A DNA stretch of 61,959 nucleotides. Origin: an uncultured SAR116 cluster alpha proteobacterium. GTDB taxonomy: Bacteria > Pseudomonadota > Alphaproteobacteria > Puniceispirillales > Marisalimonadaceae. The stretch covers positions 1 to 61,959 of the forward strand of contig CACJQK010000006.1 of assembly GCA_902595515.1 (NCBI GenBank). The letters are read 5' to 3'. The position numbers were made by a program, and so were the translations under genes. Numbering within the stretch: the first letter of the stretch is position 1; each line of letters starts with the position of its first letter. Under the pieces are notes generated by a model. That model had not been told where the DNA came from and did not search any database. It saw only the letters and a list, made by a program, of their open reading frames with translations. This document shows, piece by piece, positions 1 through 8,065 of this stretch.

Positions 1-139
1 TTTTTGTGTTGAGCCTGTAAGTCATCCTACTGATGGTTTCAATTTAGCTTATAAAAAGATTGAAAATGTAAATTGTGACGTTTTGATGCCTAATAAGAAA
101 ATTAAAGGCTTAATAAAGTTTGAAATAGACAATTTCTAA
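1..139 (+). CDS. Aldose 1-epimerase, C-terminal end (partial, 5' part outside window)
   Basis: Only the last 45 codons are present, read from base 2 to the TAA at 137-139. They contain CVEPVSHPTDGFNLA, the C-terminal signature of aldose 1-epimerase (GalM/COG2017) proteins. The Glu of the C-x-E-P motif corresponds to the catalytic base that opens the sugar ring for anomer interconversion. The last four bases overlap the end of the convergent SMP-30 lactonase gene. A mutarotase beside a sugar lactonase and sugar-acid dehydrogenases fits a sugar-oxidation locus. The family is supported by this motif alone; substrate cannot be judged from the fragment. Confidence 0.75.
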   Translation, partial: FCVEPVSHPTDGFNLAYKKIENVNCDVLMPNKKIKGLIKFEIDNF

Positions 140-1032
140 CCATAAAAAGGGAAGTCAATTCCTTTTATTCCAGGTATTGTTAATGCAAAAATACCCCCAG
201 CTTTTGGCTGTTTATTAATTGTTCCTTGTGTAATATCGCTACCTATTGATGTAACATACATAGTATCAAGTTTGGAGCCACCAAAAGCTATTTTTGTTGG
301 TTTTTCTATTGGCATTTTTATAATCATATCTATTTTACCTTTTGGAGTAATTCTGACTAATTCCCAACCAGAAACTCCTGCCATCCAATAACAACCCTCA
401 GAATCAACACATCCACCATCAGGTCTGCCATTAATCTGGTGAGTTTCAAAAAAAACTTTTTTATTAGACCAAACACCATCTTCTAAATCATAATCATAAG
501 ACCATATAGTTCTGATCCATGGAGCACTATCAGAAACATAAGCTGTCTTATAATCTGGAGAAAATGCTAGCCCATTAATAGTATAAAATCCGCCTAAAAC
601 TTTATTTACATCTCCTGATGGATGAAGGCAATACAGACTTCCTTTTGGTTTTTCTGTTTTTTTTATTGGATTTAATGACATAGTTCCTGCATAAAATCTT
701 CCCCTTTGGTCAACTGTTCCGTCATTGAATCTGTTTTCAGGATTGTAATCTTTAGGATTACAAAGAAAAGATATTATTCCTTTTTGTTGTTCTAATTCAA
801 AAAAACCGTTAGTTAAGGCTAACACAATATTTAAGTTTTCTTTAAGAGCAAAACATCCTATAAAATCACCAACATTAATAGAATTATTTTTTTTCTTTCT
901 AGGGTCAAATTTACATATCAAGTGATTATTAATATCAACCCAATATAAAATTTGGTCTTTTGTCGACCAAATTGGGCTTTCTCCTAAATTAGCTTTTATG
1001 TCTAAAACACAATCTACATTAATATGGTTCAT
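136..1032 (-). CDS. SMP-30/gluconolactonase/LRE family lactonase
   Basis: 298-residue beta-propeller of the SMP-30/regucalcin family, which hydrolyses sugar lactones to aldonic acids using one divalent metal. The first metal ligand is visible as E18 in GESPIW, followed by YWVDI. The Asn ligand lies in TINGLAFSPD near residue 155 and the Asp ligand in GRPDGGCVD near residue 205. Full length for the family and no signal peptide, so cytoplasmic. It is the last gene of the minus-strand run idnD-like, dctP, dctQ, dctM, with 31 nt between it and dctM. Context suggests a lactone intermediate in sugar-acid or aldose oxidation. The exact sugar is not deducible. Confidence 0.88.
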   Translation of the reverse strand: MNHINVDCVLDIKANLGESPIWSTKDQILYWVDINNHLICKFDPRKKKNNSINVGDFIGCFALKENLNIVLALTNGFFELEQQKGIISFLCNPKDYNPENRFNDGTVDQRGRFYAGTMSLNPIKKTEKPKGSLYCLHPSGDVNKVLGGFYTINGLAFSPDYKTAYVSDSAPWIRTIWSYDYDLEDGVWSNKKVFFETHQINGRPDGGCVDSEGCYWMAGVSGWELVRITPKGKIDMIIKMPIEKPTKIAFGGSKLDTMYVTSIGSDITQGTINKQPKAGGIFALTIPGIKGIDFPFYG

Positions 1033-1063
1033 AATCTCTATTTATAAATTTACTTTGTACTTA

Positions 1064-2344
1064 TTATCTTACTAAATTGGGTAATGTTAATGAAATGGCT
1101 GGAATAAATGTTGTCAACATAAGAGCCAGAAAGATAGCAAAATAAAATGGCCAAATTGTTTTAACAGCTTTTTCTATTGGTACTTTGCCGATTGCACAAC
1201 CAACAAAAAGACAAGCGCCGACTGGTGGTGTACATAAGCCAAGCCCAAGGTTCATCATTAAAATCATACCAAACTGAAGTGGATCCATACCTAAAGACAT
1301 GGCTAAAGGTAAAAAAATTGGGGTGCAGATTAATATTAAGGCTGCCATGTCCATTATCATGCCTAATACCAATAGCATAATATTAATCATTAATAAAATA
1401 ACTATGGGATTGCTTGATATACCATTCATAAAACTTATCATTTGAGATGGCACCTGGTAAAAAGTAAGCATGTATCCAAATGCCGATGCACTAGCAACAA
1501 GTATCATCACCATGGATGTTGTTTTTACCGAATTAACAACAGCAATTTTGAAATTTTTCCAAGTTAGTGCTCTGTAAACTATTATTGTGACAACAAAAGC
1601 ATACATTGTTCCAAAAGCGCCAGACTCAGTAACAGTGAAAATTCCTGAAAGCACGCCTCCTACAATAATAACTGCTGTGAATAAGCCTGGTAAGGCAGTT
1701 ACAAAATGCATAAATAGGGTATAATATCCAGGAAACAACTCAGATTTATATCCTCTTTTTACGGCAACTAAATAGGCAACCAATGCTAAGCAAATACACA
1801 TAACAACACCTGGAATTATTCCCGATAAAAAAAGTTGGGTTATTGAAACACCTCCTCCAGTAGCAACAGCAAACAAAATCATATTATGACTTGGGGGTAT
1901 CATAATCCCAGCTATGGAAGACGTAACTGTCACATTTACAGCGTAATCTTCGTCATACCCTTTTTCTTTCATCACTGGTATTAGGATGGAACCAAGAGCT
2001 GAAACGTCAGCTACTGCTGACCCTGAAATACCGCCAAATAGCATTGAGGCAAACACATTTACAACACCAAGACCGCCTCTTATGGCTCCAACAGCAGATG
2101 AAGCTAGTCTCACAAGTCTTACAGCTATTCCACCATGGAACATTAATTCACCAGCAAAAATAAAAAATGGAATAGCAAGTAGAGAAAAAACATTTATGCC
2201 TGAAATAATTCTTTGAAACGCAATTATTAGAGGTAGTCCTTCGAAATAAAACGCCGAAACCGCTCCTATGCCAAGGGCAAATGCTACTGGAATACCAATG
2301 ACAACTCCAAAGGCAAAAATTCCCATCATTATCAACAGACCCAT
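1064..2344 (-). CDS. dctM: TRAP transporter large permease DctM
   Basis: 426 residues with about a dozen hydrophobic segments, typical length for the DctM subunit of tripartite ATP-independent periplasmic transporters. This subunit forms the sodium- or proton-coupled channel that takes substrate from the periplasmic DctP protein. Family hallmarks include the glycine-rich stretch AIRGGLGVVNVFASMLFGG near residues 87-105 and GTPPVG-like LCTPPVGACLF near the C-terminus. Its ATG lies 8 nt after the dctQ stop, with GAGG in the gap as ribosome binding site, so translation is probably coupled. Substrate is likely a sugar acid, judging from flanking idonate/gluconate enzymes; this is inference. Confidence 0.93.
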   Translation of the reverse strand: MGLLIMMGIFAFGVVIGIPVAFALGIGAVSAFYFEGLPLIIAFQRIISGINVFSLLAIPFFIFAGELMFHGGIAVRLVRLASSAVGAIRGGLGVVNVFASMLFGGISGSAVADVSALGSILIPVMKEKGYDEDYAVNVTVTSSIAGIMIPPSHNMILFAVATGGGVSITQLFLSGIIPGVVMCICLALVAYLVAVKRGYKSELFPGYYTLFMHFVTALPGLFTAVIIVGGVLSGIFTVTESGAFGTMYAFVVTIIVYRALTWKNFKIAVVNSVKTTSMVMILVASASAFGYMLTFYQVPSQMISFMNGISSNPIVILLMINIMLLVLGMIMDMAALILICTPIFLPLAMSLGMDPLQFGMILMMNLGLGLCTPPVGACLFVGCAIGKVPIEKAVKTIWPFYFAIFLALMLTTFIPAISLTLPNLVR

Positions 2345-2352
2345 TGACTACC

Positions 2353-2868
2353 TCATTTAGGATTTTTATTAGTTAATGCATTTTTATATTTAACGATGTG
2401 ACCAATAGAAAAAAGTAAAATTAGACCACCACAAATCATAATTGGTACTGCTCGCAAGCCTTCAGGAAGATGTATCAAAGGTATTTGAGTGTCCCATTTA
2501 AACAACACTAATTCATAACTATAAATCATCATAATAAATCCGAATATCATGATGAAAACATGGTTTATCATATCTAATATGATTTTAATTGGAGTAGGAG
2601 CATTGTCTCTAAAAAAAGTTACACCCAAATGGGTTTTATTATGTATCCCGACAGCAGCTCCCAAAAAACCTATAAAAACAATTAGTAACAATGAAGCTTG
2701 CTCTACCCATGTTGGGGTGGCATTTAGAATATATCTTCCATATACTAGCCAACTAAATATGACAGTCATAGTCACAAGTGCAAAACCTGTAAGCACCTCA
2801 CAAATATAAGCTACTTTGTCAAGGAAATGTGTAAAGATTTTTAAAAATTGCGAAGATCTTTTTGGGAT
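2353..2868 (-). CDS. dctQ: TRAP transporter small permease DctQ (probable ATC start)
   Basis: Small four-helix TRAP subunit. A canonical start would be the GTG at 2794-2796 (147 aa), but the frame stays open upstream and encodes HFLDKVAYICEVLTGFAL, which matches the amphipathic lead-in usual before helix 1 of DctQ. No ATG, GTG or TTG exists there to include it. A strong GGAG (minus strand of 2876-2879) is followed 7 nt later by in-frame ATC at 2866-2868, with ATT at 2869-2871 only 4 nt away. I therefore place the start at ATC, giving 171 aa. The gene follows dctP after a hairpin and precedes dctM by 8 nt. Family call is firm, start is inferred. Confidence 0.88.
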   Translation of the reverse strand: MPKRSSQFLKIFTHFLDKVAYICEVLTGFALVTMTVIFSWLVYGRYILNATPTWVEQASLLLIVFIGFLGAAVGIHNKTHLGVTFFRDNAPTPIKIILDMINHVFIMIFGFIMMIYSYELVLFKWDTQIPLIHLPEGLRAVPIMICGGLILLFSIGHIVKYKNALTNKNPK

Positions 2869-2880
2869 AATAAATCTCCT
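2866..2880 (-). promoter_or_regulatory. Ribosome binding site positioned for a non-canonical dctQ start
   Basis: On the minus strand AAAAGGAG runs into ATTTATTATC. GGAG is the only good Shine-Dalgarno match upstream of dctQ and lies about 80 nt from the GTG at 2796, too far to serve it. The in-frame ATC sits at the optimal 7-nt spacing and ATT at 4 nt. Confidence 0.6.
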
Positions 2881-2894
2881 TTTAGTATATAAAA

Positions 2895-2924
2895 ATTATT
2901 GGCCATAATAATATGGCCAATAAT
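2895..2924 (-). terminator. Hairpin between dctP and dctQ (attenuator or mRNA 3'-end stabiliser)
   Basis: Perfect 12-bp inverted repeat ATTATTGGCCAT / ATGGCCAATAAT with a 6-nt loop, starting 10 nt after the dctP stop. Read on the minus strand it is followed by five T residues, so it resembles a weak intrinsic terminator. In a dctP-dctQ-dctM operon it would allow more DctP than permease to be made. Function is inferred from position and structure. Confidence 0.65.
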
Positions 2925-2934
2925 AATTTTAATG

Positions 2935-3921
2935 TTATTTAGTATTTTTTATTAAATCAACTAATGGAACTAAGTTGGGATTAGCTGATAAATATTTAGT
3001 GTGAACAGGTTGCATGGCATCCATAAATGCTTTTTTATTAGGGATTTCATTAAATTCAACACCAGCTTTCATTACTTTTTCACGACTTGAAATAGCTCTT
3101 TTTTCCCATAACGCTCTTTGTAATTTTGCTGACTCACGTGCAGCTTCCTTAACTGCCTTTTTGTTTTTATCAGATAAGCTATTATAAACTTTATCATTAA
3201 TGCAAACACATTCAGGTATAATTAAATGTTGAGATAAAGAATAATATTTAGCAACCTCAAAGTGACCAGTCGACTCATATGATGGCCAATTATTTTCTGC
3301 TCCATCAACAACACCTGTTTTTAATGATTGATAAACTTCTGAAAATGCCATAGGCGAGGGATTTCCACCTAAGGCAGAGATCATTCCAGAATAAAGGTCA
3401 TTATTCATCACTCTAACCTTTAATCCTTTAACATCAGATGGTTTCATAATTGGTTTTTTTGAATTATAAAATGATCGAGCACCTGAGTCATACCAAGCAA
3501 GTGCAACAATACCTATCTTTTCCATTCCAGCACTTATTTGATCACCAGCAGCTCCATCTAAAGCGCGATGCATATGTCCCATATTCTTAAAAATAAATGG
3601 CAAAGATACTACGTTTGCTTCTGGGGCCATTGGTCCCATTGGTCCCAAGTTAAAATTACCAATTTCAAGTCCACCTATTCTGACTTGTTCGATAGCATCA
3701 GGTTGATTCCCTAATACACCAGAGTGAAACATTTTTAATGAAATTTCACCACCGGTTTTTTGTTTTACTAACTCTGCAAATTTATCCATAGCAACTGTAT
3801 TGGGATAGCCTGGTTTATGAATATTCCATCCACGCCATTCCTTAGCAATAGCTACAGTAGATAAAGTAGACGCTACAGCTAAAGCAGAAAAGCTAAGTAT
3901 TATGTTTTTAAGATTTCTCAT
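2935..3921 (-). CDS. dctP: TRAP transporter substrate-binding protein DctP
   Basis: 328-residue periplasmic binding protein. The N-terminus is a classical signal peptide ending near VAIAKEW (cleavage about residue 26). The DctP fold is shown by conserved stretches such as GGEISLKMFHSG, SLPFIFKN and GLKVRVMNN, where the second Arg-containing strand (KVRVM) supplies the arginine that usually binds the substrate carboxylate. It precedes dctQM on the same strand and follows the idonate-type dehydrogenase by 74 nt, with an AGGGGA-like ribosome binding site. A carboxylated sugar (aldonic or uronic acid) is the likely ligand by context. Family assignment is secure, ligand is not. Confidence 0.93.
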   Translation of the reverse strand: MRNLKNIILSFSALAVASTLSTVAIAKEWRGWNIHKPGYPNTVAMDKFAELVKQKTGGEISLKMFHSGVLGNQPDAIEQVRIGGLEIGNFNLGPMGPMAPEANVVSLPFIFKNMGHMHRALDGAAGDQISAGMEKIGIVALAWYDSGARSFYNSKKPIMKPSDVKGLKVRVMNNDLYSGMISALGGNPSPMAFSEVYQSLKTGVVDGAENNWPSYESTGHFEVAKYYSLSQHLIIPECVCINDKVYNSLSDKNKKAVKEAARESAKLQRALWEKRAISSREKVMKAGVEFNEIPNKKAFMDAMQPVHTKYLSANPNLVPLVDLIKNTK

Positions 3922-3995
3922 TTAAACTCCCCTTATAATTATATTACTTTTAATCATGCATTGATTAAATTATAAGAGTCAACTTCAAATTGGTT

Positions 3996-5030
3996 TTAGA
4001 ATGATAATTGTACTTTCATACTTTTTTTATCATTGTTCATTGCCAGTTCAAAAGCTTCTTTAGCGGATTTAAAATCTAATTTATGGGTAATTAATGGATT
4101 TACATTTATCAATTTTTTTTTCATCATATTAACAGCCAGTTCAAACTCTAAATGAAACCTAAATGAGCCTCTTAAATTTAATTCTTTTGTTGTAACTGAT
4201 ACAAGTGGTATCAAGACATCTCCTCCTAGACCAAGTTGAATCATGGTACCCTTTGGCTTGAGACAATTTATTGCGTCGCTTATTCCTTGCGCAGATCCTG
4301 AACATTCAATAGCTATATCAAAATACCCTTTATTAGATTGATAGTTTTTTAGTTTATCATGTTCTTCTAGGACATTTATAACTTTATCCGCTCCTAAAGA
4401 ATTTGAAAACGTCAGAGCATTTGTAGAAATATCTGTAACTATTATTTCTTCTGCTCCAGCTCTTCTGGCAGCTGCTACGCATAATGTACCGATAGGTCCT
4501 GACCCAGTAATTAAAACTTTTTGTCCAAAAATTTTCTCTGCTTGTTTTATGGCATGAAGACAGACTGCAAGTGGTTCTGCCATTGCAGCTTCTTCTGAAG
4601 AAAGTCCATCAGCGGAAACACATTGATAATCTTCAGCTATTAATATTTCCCTAAATGCACCTTGTATATGTGGAAATGGCATTGCAGAGCCATAAAATTT
4701 CATATCTATGCATTGAATTTGATTTCCGTTAAGGCAAAAATTGCATTTATTACATGGTCTTGATGGCGATACAGAAACTAGTTGTCCAATTGACAAATTT
4801 TTTACATTTGATCCAATTTTTGAAATAAATCCGGAAACTTCGTGACCTAATATCATTGGCTCTCGTAACTTGATTTGTCCAAATCCACCATGTTTATAAT
4901 AATGCAGATCTGTTCCACAAATACCACCAATGGCAATCTTAATTTCAACTTGATTAGGTTTCAAATCATCTACATGATAATCTTCTATTCTTAAATCTAA
5001 TGGACCATGAATCTTTAGAGATTTCATCAA
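3996..5030 (-). CDS. Zinc-dependent sugar-acid dehydrogenase, L-idonate 5-dehydrogenase-like
   Basis: 344-residue medium-chain dehydrogenase. C38 in GGICGTDLHYYKHGG and the His of GHEVSG (about residue 63) are catalytic-zinc ligands; four cysteines in the CNKCNFC region and the following QIQC hold the structural zinc. The Rossmann motif GSGPIGTLC lies near residue 178. Overall it most resembles L-idonate 5-dehydrogenase, which oxidises idonate to 5-ketogluconate. It heads the minus-strand run leading into the TRAP transporter, and a gluconate 5-dehydrogenase-like SDR diverges from it, the partner enzyme in idonate catabolism. A threonine- or sorbitol-type dehydrogenase specificity is the main alternative. 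Confidence 0.82.
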   Translation of the reverse strand: MMKSLKIHGPLDLRIEDYHVDDLKPNQVEIKIAIGGICGTDLHYYKHGGFGQIKLREPMILGHEVSGFISKIGSNVKNLSIGQLVSVSPSRPCNKCNFCLNGNQIQCIDMKFYGSAMPFPHIQGAFREILIAEDYQCVSADGLSSEEAAMAEPLAVCLHAIKQAEKIFGQKVLITGSGPIGTLCVAAARRAGAEEIIVTDISTNALTFSNSLGADKVINVLEEHDKLKNYQSNKGYFDIAIECSGSAQGISDAINCLKPKGTMIQLGLGGDVLIPLVSVTTKELNLRGSFRFHLEFELAVNMMKKKLINVNPLITHKLDFKSAKEAFELAMNNDKKSMKVQLSF

Positions 5031-5134
5031 TTAAGCCTTTGTCAATTTAAATTGTAAAATTTAAATTCTATAAAGATAATTAGCAATCTTTTTATTATTG
5101 ATGTACTTTTACATAAATTTAAATTGGAAAAGAA
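5031..5134. promoter_or_regulatory. Divergent promoter region with three AATTTAAATT palindromes
   Basis: This 104-nt region must hold promoters for both the idonate-type dehydrogenase operon (minus) and the SDR (plus). The 10-bp palindrome AATTTAAATT occurs at 5044-5053, 5058-5067 and 5116-5125; the first is extended to the 12-bp palindrome CAATTTAAATTG. Repeated palindromes in a divergent promoter are what an operator for a dimeric repressor or activator looks like. No regulator gene for the locus is in the window except the Lrp-type gene at 6000. AT richness raises the chance rate, so the role is inferred. Confidence 0.5.
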
Positions 5135-5905
5135 ATGGTTTCAGGGTTAAAATTATTCGACTTAAAGGGTAAAACCGCTCTCATAACTGGTTCATCACAG
5201 GGAATTGGATACGCTTTAGCTGAGGGTTTGGCTGAAGCAGGATGTGATATAATTCTAAATGGTAGAAATATTGAAAAGTTAAGAAAATCAGCTGAATTAG
5301 TTAATACTAAGCAAGAGATCTATCAATTATGCTTTGATGTTACTAATTATGAACAAATTAAGCTGTCCATTGATAAATTTGAAAAAGAAATTAGTCCAAT
5401 TGATATTTTGATTAATAATGCTGGAATGCAATTTAGAACTGCCTTAGAAGACTTCCCACGAGAAAAGTTTGAGGAATTGTTAAAGACAAATGTCTCTTCA
5501 GTTTTTAATGTAAGTCAAGTTGTTGCAAAATATATGATTAAAAGAGGCGAGGGTAAGATTATAAATATAGCAAGTGTTCAAACATCTCTTGCTAGACCAG
5601 GTATTGCTCCCTATACAGCGACCAAGGGTGCTGTAGGAAATATCACAAAAGGTATGGCAACAGATTGGGCGAAATATGGTATTCAATGCAATGCTATTGC
5701 TCCAGGCTATTTTGATACACCTTTAAACGCTGCGCTTGTGTCTGATAGTGAGTTTACAGCTTGGTTAAAAAAAAGAACTCCAGCTGGAAGATGGGGTGAG
5801 GTTCATGAATTAGTAGGCGCTAGTATATTTTTAAGTTCTGCTGCTTCAAATTTTGTAAATGGTCATACTCTTTATGTTGATGGAGGAATAACTGCATCAC
5901 TATAG
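5135..5905 (+). CDS. SDR oxidoreductase, gluconate 5-dehydrogenase-like
   Basis: 256-residue classical short-chain dehydrogenase. The cofactor motif TGSSQGIG is at 18-25, NNAG at about 93-96, the catalytic Ser in NIASVQT near 145 and the YTATK active-site Tyr/Lys near 158-162. N-terminus and C-terminus (LYVDGGITASL) closely follow the gluconate 5-dehydrogenase/2-dehydro-3-deoxygluconate dehydrogenase group. It would interconvert 5-ketogluconate and gluconate, completing idonate breakdown with the divergent zinc dehydrogenase. Start ATG is preceded by GGAAAAG. Specificity rests on similarity plus context. Confidence 0.85.
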   Translation: MVSGLKLFDLKGKTALITGSSQGIGYALAEGLAEAGCDIILNGRNIEKLRKSAELVNTKQEIYQLCFDVTNYEQIKLSIDKFEKEISPIDILINNAGMQFRTALEDFPREKFEELLKTNVSSVFNVSQVVAKYMIKRGEGKIINIASVQTSLARPGIAPYTATKGAVGNITKGMATDWAKYGIQCNAIAPGYFDTPLNAALVSDSEFTAWLKKRTPAGRWGEVHELVGASIFLSSAASNFVNGHTLYVDGGITASL

Positions 5906-5959
5906 ATAAATATTCTTAAAATTAAAAAAATTATTTGATTATCATAAAAAATTTCTCTA

Positions 5960-5990
5960 TTTCTTCTTAAATAAGAAAATTTTTCTTTTA
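5960..5990 (+). terminator. Possible weak terminator after the SDR gene
   Basis: TTTCTT and AAGAAA arms around CTTAAAT are followed by ATTTTTCTTTT. The stem is only 6 bp and AT-only, so this may be chance. Confidence 0.25.
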
Positions 5991-5999
5991 GAGGTTGCT

Positions 6000-6470
6000 T
6001 TGTTAGATGATATTGATATCAAAATATTAAATGTCGTTCAAAAAAATGCTGGATTACCCTTATCTGAAATTTCTAAAAGAGTGGGTGTGTCTCCAACCCC
6101 GTGTTGGAACAGAATAAAAAAAATGGAAGAAGTAGGTGTCATTTCTGCGAGAACAATTGTCCTTAATAGAAAAGCTATCAACTTGTCAATTGTTGTTTTT
6201 TTATCAATTAGAGTAAGTCATCATTCAAAAGACTGGATAGATAGATTTCAAAATATAATTAACAAGTATGACGAAATAATTGAAACTCACAGACTTACAG
6301 GTTCAGATGCGGATTACATGCTAAAGATTGTTGCTCCAAGTATAGAAGAGTATGATAATTTTCAACAGAAGTTAATTGGCGAGCTTGAATTTACTAAAAT
6401 GTCTTCTAGTATATCCCTCCAGGAAATGAAAAACTCTCATATTTTACCTCTTAATCAATTTCAAAATTAA
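6000..6470 (+). CDS. Lrp/AsnC-family transcriptional regulator
   Basis: 156 residues. The N-terminal winged helix-turn-helix is visible in LDDIDIKILNVVQKNAGLP and the recognition region EISKRVGVSPTPCWNRIKKM (residues about 22-41). The C-terminal RAM/effector domain includes IVVFLSIRV and SDADYMLKIVAP, where an amino acid or similar ligand normally binds. The start is TTG at 6000, five nt after GAGG at 5991-5994. It is 94 nt downstream of the SDR and overlaps the end of convergent tupA by 4 nt. A target cannot be named; adjacent sugar-acid genes or distant amino acid genes are both possible. Confidence 0.92.
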   Translation: MLDDIDIKILNVVQKNAGLPLSEISKRVGVSPTPCWNRIKKMEEVGVISARTIVLNRKAINLSIVVFLSIRVSHHSKDWIDRFQNIINKYDEIIETHRLTGSDADYMLKIVAPSIEEYDNFQQKLIGELEFTKMSSSISLQEMKNSHILPLNQFQN

Positions 6471-7285
6471 TTAGCATTTGGGAAAAATAATTGCTCACCT
6501 TTCACTTTAAATACCTTTATTTTGGTTTGTCCTTCAGAGGAGGTTATCCATTTGATAAACTTATTGGCAATATTAAATTTTACATTTGGACATCTAGCTG
6601 GGTTTACTAGTGTAATTCCATACTGATTAAATAAAATATCGCTTTTTTCGGTAAAAATTTTCAATTCATCTTTATTATTAAAATTTATCCATGATGCTCT
6701 ATCTGTAATAGTGTAGGCTCCCATACCATTTGCTAAATTTAGAGTTGCCCCCATTCCAGAACCAGTTTCTCTATACCATCTACCCGAAAATTTTAATGGA
6801 TTCAATTTAGTTTTTTCCCAAATGCTCATTTCTTTAAAATGAGTGCCTGAATCGTCACCGCGTGAGACAAAGATAGATGACGTTTTAAATATTTTTTTAA
6901 ATGCTTCTAACGGACTGTCTTTGTCATTTATTTGCGCAGGGTTTTCTATAGGTCCTATAATTATGAAATCATTGTACATAAGGTCTTTCCTATTTATGCC
7001 AAAGCCTTTTTTAACAAAGTCTAATTCTCTTTCTTTTGCATGAACTATGACAACATCGCCGTCACAATTACTAGCGTTTTTTAATGCCGCGCCCGTACCA
7101 ACAGATACCACATGTGCATTTACATTAATTTTTGATTTTACTATTGGGAGTATGTAATTATAAAAACCAGAATTATAAGTAGAGGTTGTCGATTGAATAA
7201 TTAATGACTCTTTACCAAAGCTAAACTTTGGAAGAAAAAATAATAAAAATAATAAAAATAAATTTTTATATAAAAAAAACATCAA
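6467..7285 (-). CDS. tupA: Tungstate ABC transporter substrate-binding protein TupA
   Basis: 272 residues with a very hydrophobic signal peptide (about 1-24). The oxyanion-binding TTST signature is at 33-36, followed by SVGTGAAL, DVVIVHAKERE, MYNDFIIIGP, SRGDDSGTH and RETGSGMGATLN, all characteristic of TupA/ModA-like tungstate binders. It diverges from tupB with 78 nt between starts, so binding protein and membrane components use separate promoters. TupA binds tungstate with much higher affinity than molybdate in studied cases; which anion this one prefers cannot be read from sequence. Its end overlaps the Lrp-type gene. Confidence 0.9.
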   Translation of the reverse strand: MMFFLYKNLFLLFLLFFLPKFSFGKESLIIQSTTSTYNSGFYNYILPIVKSKINVNAHVVSVGTGAALKNASNCDGDVVIVHAKERELDFVKKGFGINRKDLMYNDFIIIGPIENPAQINDKDSPLEAFKKIFKTSSIFVSRGDDSGTHFKEMSIWEKTKLNPLKFSGRWYRETGSGMGATLNLANGMGAYTITDRASWINFNNKDELKIFTEKSDILFNQYGITLVNPARCPNVKFNIANKFIKWITSSEGQTKIKVFKVKGEQLFFPNAN

Positions 7286-7363
7286 AAAGCTAAATTCATT
7301 GCATATTATGTAAAATTCACATAAATTAACATATTAAAACATAAATAATCAAGGTAATTATGT

Positions 7364-8065
7364 ATGATATTAGAATCATTTTCACATGCATTTGATTTGG
7401 TTTTAACTTTTGACAAAGACTTTTTTGAGATACTTCTACTTTCAATGAAAGTTAGTTGTCTTTCATTACTCTTATCTTGTTTAGTGGGTTTACCAATGGG
7501 CACATATTTGGCTATTAAAAATTTTTTGGGTAGAGATACTGTTTTAATTATATTTAATGCCATGATGGGTTTGCCTCCAGTTGTTGTAGGATTAATTTTA
7601 TATTTGTTAATTTCACGATCTGGTCCATTTGGTTGGTTAGGTGTTTTATACACACCTACGGCTATGATTATTGCTCAAATGATTTTGATTATTCCTATAA
7701 TTGTCTCATTAACAGCTCAAATAATCGAAGAAATTAATGAAGAATATAAAGACCTTTTCAAATCTCTAGTTATTTCGTCTCATAAAGCTCTTATTGCATA
7801 TTTGTATGATGCTAGATATTCAATTTTAACGGTAATTCTTGCTGGGTTTGGTAGAGCTATTTCTGAAGTTGGCGCAGTAATAATTGTAGGTGGTAATATA
7901 GATCACTTAACAAGAGTTATGACAACAACTATTGCTTTGGAAACATCTAAAGGAAATTTATCTTTAGCTTTAGCTTTAGGTATTATCCTTTTATTGATTG
8001 CCTTAATCATAAACCTAATCTTAATTAGTTTAAAAACAAGAGCAAAAAAGAGAATGTATGTTTGA
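7364..8065 (+). CDS. tupB: Tungstate ABC transporter permease TupB
   Basis: 233-residue integral membrane permease with about five or six hydrophobic segments. The cytoplasmic EAA loop that docks on the ATPase is seen around ISSHKALIAYLYDARYSILTVILAGFGRAISEVGAV (residues about 142-176), with the family-typical G-x-GRAISEVGA core. The gene starts at ATG 7364 and its last 8 nt overlap tupC, implying translational coupling. Together with divergent tupA it completes a TupABC importer in the inner membrane. Confidence 0.9.
   Translation: MILESFSHAFDLVLTFDKDFFEILLLSMKVSCLSLLLSCLVGLPMGTYLAIKNFLGRDTVLIIFNAMMGLPPVVVGLILYLLISRSGPFGWLGVLYTPTAMIIAQMILIIPIIVSLTAQIIEEINEEYKDLFKSLVISSHKALIAYLYDARYSILTVILAGFGRAISEVGAVIIVGGNIDHLTRVMTTTIALETSKGNLSLALALGIILLLIALIINLILISLKTRAKKRMYV

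Noticed and set aside
1177-2216. Plus-strand open frames inside dctM
   Set aside because: Composition follows the antisense of a hydrophobic protein and there is no family similarity.
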